A stretch of DNA of 9,200 bases from Bdellovibrionaceae bacterium UBA2466 (GTDB taxonomy: Bacteria; Bdellovibrionota; FAC87; UBA2466). The notes beneath the pieces are model-generated. The model searched no databases, was not told the origin of the DNA, and saw nothing but the letters and a program-made list of their open reading frames with translations. The stretch covers positions 8,556-17,755 of the forward strand of contig DDPO01000001.1 of NCBI GenBank assembly GCA_002342225.1, in the 5' to 3' direction. Each line of letters opens with the position of its first letter. Within the stretch, counting starts at the first letter, position 1. A program made the translations under genes and the position numbers. Below are positions 6,346-9,200 of the stretch, piece after piece.

Positions 6346-6806
6346 TTTAAAATTTCCTTGAGAACCTTGACGTCTTCCAGGTCCTGTTTGCGACCAGATT
6401 TTGTTTTCATTTTGATTAAATCTTCAATCGAAATGACGTTAAGTTTTGAAAGTCCCATTTTTTTGTTTACGACTTTCATTTCGTTTAGATCGTGAGTCAA
6501 AATTATGTCTATGACCTCGATTGGGTTTTCTGTATTGTAGAAGGTCCAAGCGATAAGGTTTCTGCGAGTGATGTATTCATTTTTAAATTGAAAAACTTCC
6601 TCGGCGGTAACTGGAAGCCTAGGTTGAAATCTCAGATTTTTTAAACAGGCTTCGATGGATTTAAAAAATTTAGCCTCGTGCTTAATCACAATGTCGACGT
6701 CGATGGTTCCCCGGGGGGCACCATGAAGCGCCACGGCCACGCCGCCCACGATGGCATAGGGTATTTTTTCTCGGTTGAGTGCCTTGACCAGTCGTTCTAG
6801 CAGCAT
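6342..6806 (-). CDS. AbiEii-like nucleotidyltransferase, putative toxin
   Basis: The 154-residue product has the minimal nucleotidyltransferase signature G21-G22-V-A-V-A-L-H28-G-A-P-R32-G-T34-I-D36-V-D38. A third acidic residue is likely D100 in IEVIDI, and the C-terminal RKQDLEDVKVL segment is typical of AbiEii/DUF6036-type proteins. Some relatives are toxins that modify tRNA or other targets; others have unknown roles. A longer frame from a TTG at 6899 exists without a ribosome site. I prefer the ATG at 6806 because AAGGAG (6815-6810) precedes it, although by only 3 bases, and because an operator-like repeat lies directly upstream. It overlaps the RHH gene by 4 bp. The toxin assignment is inference from the pairing. 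Confidence 0.75.
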   Translation of the reverse strand: MLLERLVKALNREKIPYAIVGGVAVALHGAPRGTIDVDIVIKHEAKFFKSIEACLKNLRFQPRLPVTAEEVFQFKNEYITRRNLIAWTFYNTENPIEVIDIILTHDLNEMKVVNKKMGLSKLNVISIEDLIKMKTKSGRKQDLEDVKVLKEILK

Positions 6807-6815
6807 AGACTCCTT

Positions 6816-6835
6816 CAGTATATACCAGTATATAC
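6816..6835 (-). promoter_or_regulatory. Tandem palindromic operator/extended -10 before the NTase-RHH pair
   Basis: CAGTATATAC occurs twice in a row (6816-6825, 6826-6835). Each copy holds the perfect 8-bp palindrome GTATATAC, so the two sites are exactly 10 bp, one helical turn, apart. On the minus strand each copy also reads TGGTATATA, an extended -10 (TGnTATAAT-like) element, and AAGGAG follows at once. This is what an operator for side-by-side RHH dimers overlapping the promoter would look like, and it suggests autoregulation by the downstream RHH protein (inference). Confidence 0.65.
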
Positions 6836-6962
6836 CATTTCTACTCAAATTGGTAAAGTTTTCGAGCGCTGAGAGATTTCCGCTCCAAATAAATCTCAAG
6901 GTCAGCTCAAAACGAACCGCAAAGGTCGATATGAGAGCGAATGGTTTCAGCTTAATAGGACT

Positions 6963-7295
6963 TTAAGCTCTTCTCTTAAAATTTCGGATGATTCGCCTTT
7001 GTTCGGCCATGATAATTTGCAATGGGATAGGTCTTCGTAATTGAACGCTTACTTGTTCCTCATTTATGCGTTGAACAATTCCAAAAACCAAGAGAGATTC
7101 GCCATCGGGAAATGTTAAAGAACCTGCGAAAGGCGATCCAACTGAGAAGGTAAGCTCAGATTCTGTTTTAAATTTTAAACGAAGGCCTTGTTCTGAAATA
7201 TCTAAAACTTCTAACTGAACGCCAGATGAAACCAGCTTGGGGCCGGCTGCAATAGGATATTCTAACCTAAAAAATCTTCTCCTGTTTTTTGACAC
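6963..7295 (-). CDS. PilZ-domain c-di-GMP-binding protein
   Basis: PilZ domains bind cyclic di-GMP and switch motility, adhesion or envelope functions. The arginine motif RRFFR is at residues 6-10 and the second motif D-I-S-E-Q-G at 32-37, both needed for ligand binding and both intact. I start it at the GTG of 7295, which has AGAGGGA at 7307-7301 five bases upstream and gives 110 residues, close to a single PilZ domain. A TTG at 7364 would add 23 residues but lacks a spaced ribosome site. The C terminus is basic (RRIIRNFKRRA). It is divergent from the LysM gene across 142 bp and lies 156 bp before the nucleotidyltransferase on the same strand. What it regulates cannot be seen. Confidence 0.86.
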   Translation of the reverse strand: MSKNRRRFFRLEYPIAAGPKLVSSGVQLEVLDISEQGLRLKFKTESELTFSVGSPFAGSLTFPDGESLLVFGIVQRINEEQVSVQLRRPIPLQIIMAEQRRIIRNFKRRA

Positions 7296-7437
7296 TTTTG
7301 TCCCTCTGTACCTAAACAACCTTCGGAAGTTGAAGTAAAGATCTTGATGCCAGATCGTGTCCAAACCCTAACACACCGCTCTCACGCCCATCTCTAAAAC
7401 GACCGATAAAGGATTTGAAAAGTTTTCAGGGGTATTC

Positions 7438-8616
7438 ATGTTCTCACGAGATTATTTTATTCCTTCACTCTCTACTGTTCTGGTCGCAGGTCTAGTCGCT
7501 TTTTTATCGTGTAGCCATCAATCTAGATATAGCGAATTAGACGAATCTTTCAGCGAGCTAGTAACTGAAAAAGATTCCTCCGAAGAATCCAGTTCTTCCA
7601 TGGTGCTCCAAGATGCTCCTGTGATCGAACCACAACCAAGTTCCCCAAACGAAGAGCCAAGTGCAATGGTCGCCGAAGTGGCTGTTGAAGAGTATAAAAC
7701 GACTAATAACCAAATCGATCAAGAAGACTCTGACTCTTCTCGACAAAATTCGCTTATTGAGCTTCGAGATGCGGGAGCAAAAGTCGCTGTTGAAGAGCCC
7801 GTGAACAATGAAACATCCTCGTCCGCGAGTCTTCAAATGCCACCCGAACCCGTTGTGAGTCCAGCTCCTATGATAGCTCCTGTGTCAGTTCCTAAATTAG
7901 CGTACCACGTACCCAAAATTCCACGCAGGGCCATTAAGCGCAAAGAGGGACTGCTTAATCGTTTCTATTTTGTCCGGGCTGGGGACACTCCTGAATCGGT
8001 CTCTAACTTAATTTACGGCTCACCTGACAAAGGTCACCAGTTCTGGGTTTCCAAAGGAATGAAATGGGCTCCTGGACGAATTATCTATTATAACTCTGCT
8101 AAAAACCCAAATGACCCACAAATGGTCTCTTTGTACAAAGAAGAAAACGTCTCTGGAAAAAGCATTCGAGTTAATCGTGGAAGTTGGCTTTCGAAACTTG
8201 CAAAAAAATATCTTGGAAGTCCGAAAAGTTGGACAGAAATTGCTGTCATGAACCTGATTGAAGATCCCTTGGATTTAAAAGTAGGTCAAAAGCTCATTCT
8301 CTTTCCTGAGATTCAGCCTAAAACTACGAACCCCACTCATGTAGCTGTAAGTGCACCTCCTGCTCAGCCCTCAAATCTAGCGCCGGAAGTGCCAGAAAAT
8401 AAGATCTTAGCTCAAGCGACAGCTCCTATTTTAAATCCAGAACCTCAACCGGAAATAGCCCCTCCGCAAGCTCCGGCACCTGATGTTCCACCACGTACCC
8501 CGCTGGCTGTTGAAGAGAGTGACAAACCCACTAAGATGACTGCGCGAGACTACATTCGATCATTAATTGAAAAGTTTAGCCGCCTCATGAGACGAAAATA
8601 TGAGATAAAAAACTAA
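7438..8616 (+). CDS. LysM-domain envelope protein, probable lipoprotein
   Basis: The 392-residue product starts with a signal sequence ending AFLSC25-S. This resembles a lipobox but is imperfect (F at -3, L at -2), so lipidation is likely rather than certain. Residues 26-165 are a Ser/Glu/Pro-rich disordered linker in which VAVEE occurs at 81-85 and 116-120 and an AVEE again at 357-360. A degenerate LysM (about 176-226, [19 protein letters not shown]) and a clearer one (about 242-290, [18 protein letters not shown] ending VGQKLILFP) should bind peptidoglycan. A second Pro-rich linker (291-362) leads to a basic C-terminal helix (368-392). The ATG has AGGGG four to five bases upstream. It is probably a periplasmic or outer-membrane scaffold tethered to the cell wall; its partner is unknown. 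Its stop overlaps that of ppa. Confidence 0.85.
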   Translation: MFSRDYFIPSLSTVLVAGLVAFLSCSHQSRYSELDESFSELVTEKDSSEESSSSMVLQDAPVIEPQPSSPNEEPSAMVAEVAVEEYKTTNNQIDQEDSDSSRQNSLIELRDAGAKVAVEEPVNNETSSSASLQMPPEPVVSPAPMIAPVSVPKLAYHVPKIPRRAIKRKEGLLNRFYFVRAGDTPESVSNLIYGSPDKGHQFWVSKGMKWAPGRIIYYNSAKNPNDPQMVSLYKEENVSGKSIRVNRGSWLSKLAKKYLGSPKSWTEIAVMNLIEDPLDLKVGQKLILFPEIQPKTTNPTHVAVSAPPAQPSNLAPEVPENKILAQATAPILNPEPQPEIAPPQAPAPDVPPRTPLAVEESDKPTKMTARDYIRSLIEKFSRLMRRKYEIKN

Positions 8617-9158
8617 CCTTGAGTATTCCGTCGACCGTGCTTTGCTTGGTAAAGCTTTAAGGCCTCTTCCACTATTTCTAAAGCCTGTTTACGACCTAGA
8701 AACTCACTGACCTTAACCGATTTCATTTCGAGTGCCTTGTAGTCCTCAAAAAATCTTTTCACTTGCTTGACCCAATGCGGGGGCAACTCCTCTATGCTCT
8801 GATAGTGTGCAAATTCAGGATCATCTTCATGAACAGCGATAATTTTATCATCCGCTTCACCTTGATCCTCCATTTTCATAACCCCAATAGGTCGAGCTCG
8901 CATCAGTGAAAGAGGCACGGTCGGCTCTTGTCCCAAGACCAAAATATCCAACGGGTCACGATCTTCACAGAGGGTCTGTGGAATAAATCCGTAATTAGAC
9001 GGATAATGGACCGAACTAAACAAAATTCTATCCACTTTGATGAGACCGCTCGTCTTATCTAGTTCATATTTGATTTTTGAACCCTTCGGGACTTCAATCA
9101 CTGAAGTCACAACTTCCGGGGCCTCATTTCCTACTTCAACATCATGCCAAGGGTGCAT
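8613..9158 (-). CDS. ppa: Inorganic pyrophosphatase, family I
   Basis: This soluble cytoplasmic enzyme splits pyrophosphate to two phosphates and so drives biosynthetic reactions forward. The family signature is D66-R-D68-P-L-D71-I. By alignment in my head to the Escherichia coli enzyme the other active-site residues are also present: E22, K30, E32, R44, Y56, D98, D103, K105, Y140 and K141. The length of 181 residues is usual. The ATG at 9158 has TAGGAG six bases upstream. A TTAAAAT-like -10 candidate lies just before it, and the -35 would be at or beyond the window edge. The TAG stop (8615-8613) shares bases with the TAA of the convergent LysM gene, so any terminator must lie inside the neighbour. 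Housekeeping gene, very sure. Confidence 0.97.
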   Translation of the reverse strand: MHPWHDVEVGNEAPEVVTSVIEVPKGSKIKYELDKTSGLIKVDRILFSSVHYPSNYGFIPQTLCEDRDPLDILVLGQEPTVPLSLMRARPIGVMKMEDQGEADDKIIAVHEDDPEFAHYQSIEELPPHWVKQVKRFFEDYKALEMKSVKVSEFLGRKQALEIVEEALKLYQAKHGRRNTQG

Positions 9159-9200
9159 TGTTCGCTCCTAAAATCGATATTTTAAAACTTTTCTACCTTC

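Noticed and set aside
6880..6889. CCGCTCCAAA, identical to the 10 bases at the tRNA 3' end, as a third attachment remnant
   Set aside because: Only 10 bases match and the flanks do not continue the match; too short to claim.
6873..6897. Inverted repeat GAGATTT/AAATCTC between pilZ and the nucleotidyltransferase as a terminator
   Set aside because: Loop of 11 bases, no T-run on either side and a weak stem.
6807..6899. Longer nucleotidyltransferase from the TTG at 6899
   Set aside because: No ribosome site, and the added residues would be read through the operator-like repeat and the AAGGAG.
8570..8660. Hairpins near the LysM/ppa junction as terminators
   Set aside because: Only 5-bp arms (CTCAT/ATGAG, GCTTT/AAAGC) without a proper T tail in the right place.

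Overview
The window looks like chromosome from a Gram-negative bacterium of moderate G+C. I favour a Bdellovibrio/Bacteriovorax-like lineage because a PilZ protein, a LysM lipoprotein, a bacterial G8/beta-helix exoprotein and a short-chain-dehydrogenase-like protein with a long C-terminal extension occur together. This placement is inference; there is no rRNA or marker gene to settle it.

Left flank (1-1896, all +): the 3' part of an atypical SDR-family gene, the thiol peroxidase gene tpx and a small secreted protein made of five 16-residue cysteine repeats form a tight run with almost no gaps. It leads into an intact tRNA-Gly(CCC) gene at 1821-1896.

Middle (1852-6021): the last 45 bases of that tRNA plus three following A's recur exactly at 5974-6021. 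The two 48-bp copies bound a unit of 4122 bp, which is the layout left when an element integrates site-specifically into a tRNA anticodon loop. No integrase is present. The cargo is one minus-strand operon with three products, all apparently exported. They are a CEMIP-like G8/parallel-beta-helix protein of 797 residues, a small HMA (MxCxxC) copper-chaperone-like protein and a SCO1/SenC protein with an extra C-terminal domain. The G8 gene's ribosome site and start codon sit in the loop of a 15-bp inverted repeat. Just inside each end of the element is a hairpin-plus-T-run terminator facing inward, so the cargo appears insulated from flanking transcription.

Right flank (6022-9200): an AbiEii-like nucleotidyltransferase and a ribbon-helix-helix protein overlap by 4 bp and resemble a toxin-antitoxin pair. 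In front of them is a tandem palindromic operator candidate, two GTATATAC sites exactly 10 bp apart. Further right are a PilZ c-di-GMP-binding protein (-), a LysM lipoprotein (+) read away from it, and the inorganic pyrophosphatase gene ppa (-), which converges on the LysM gene so that their stop codons overlap.

The most novel items are the integrase-free mini-island with its copper/G8 cargo, the hairpin at the G8 start, the cysteine-repeat protein and the tandem operator of the toxin-antitoxin-like pair.
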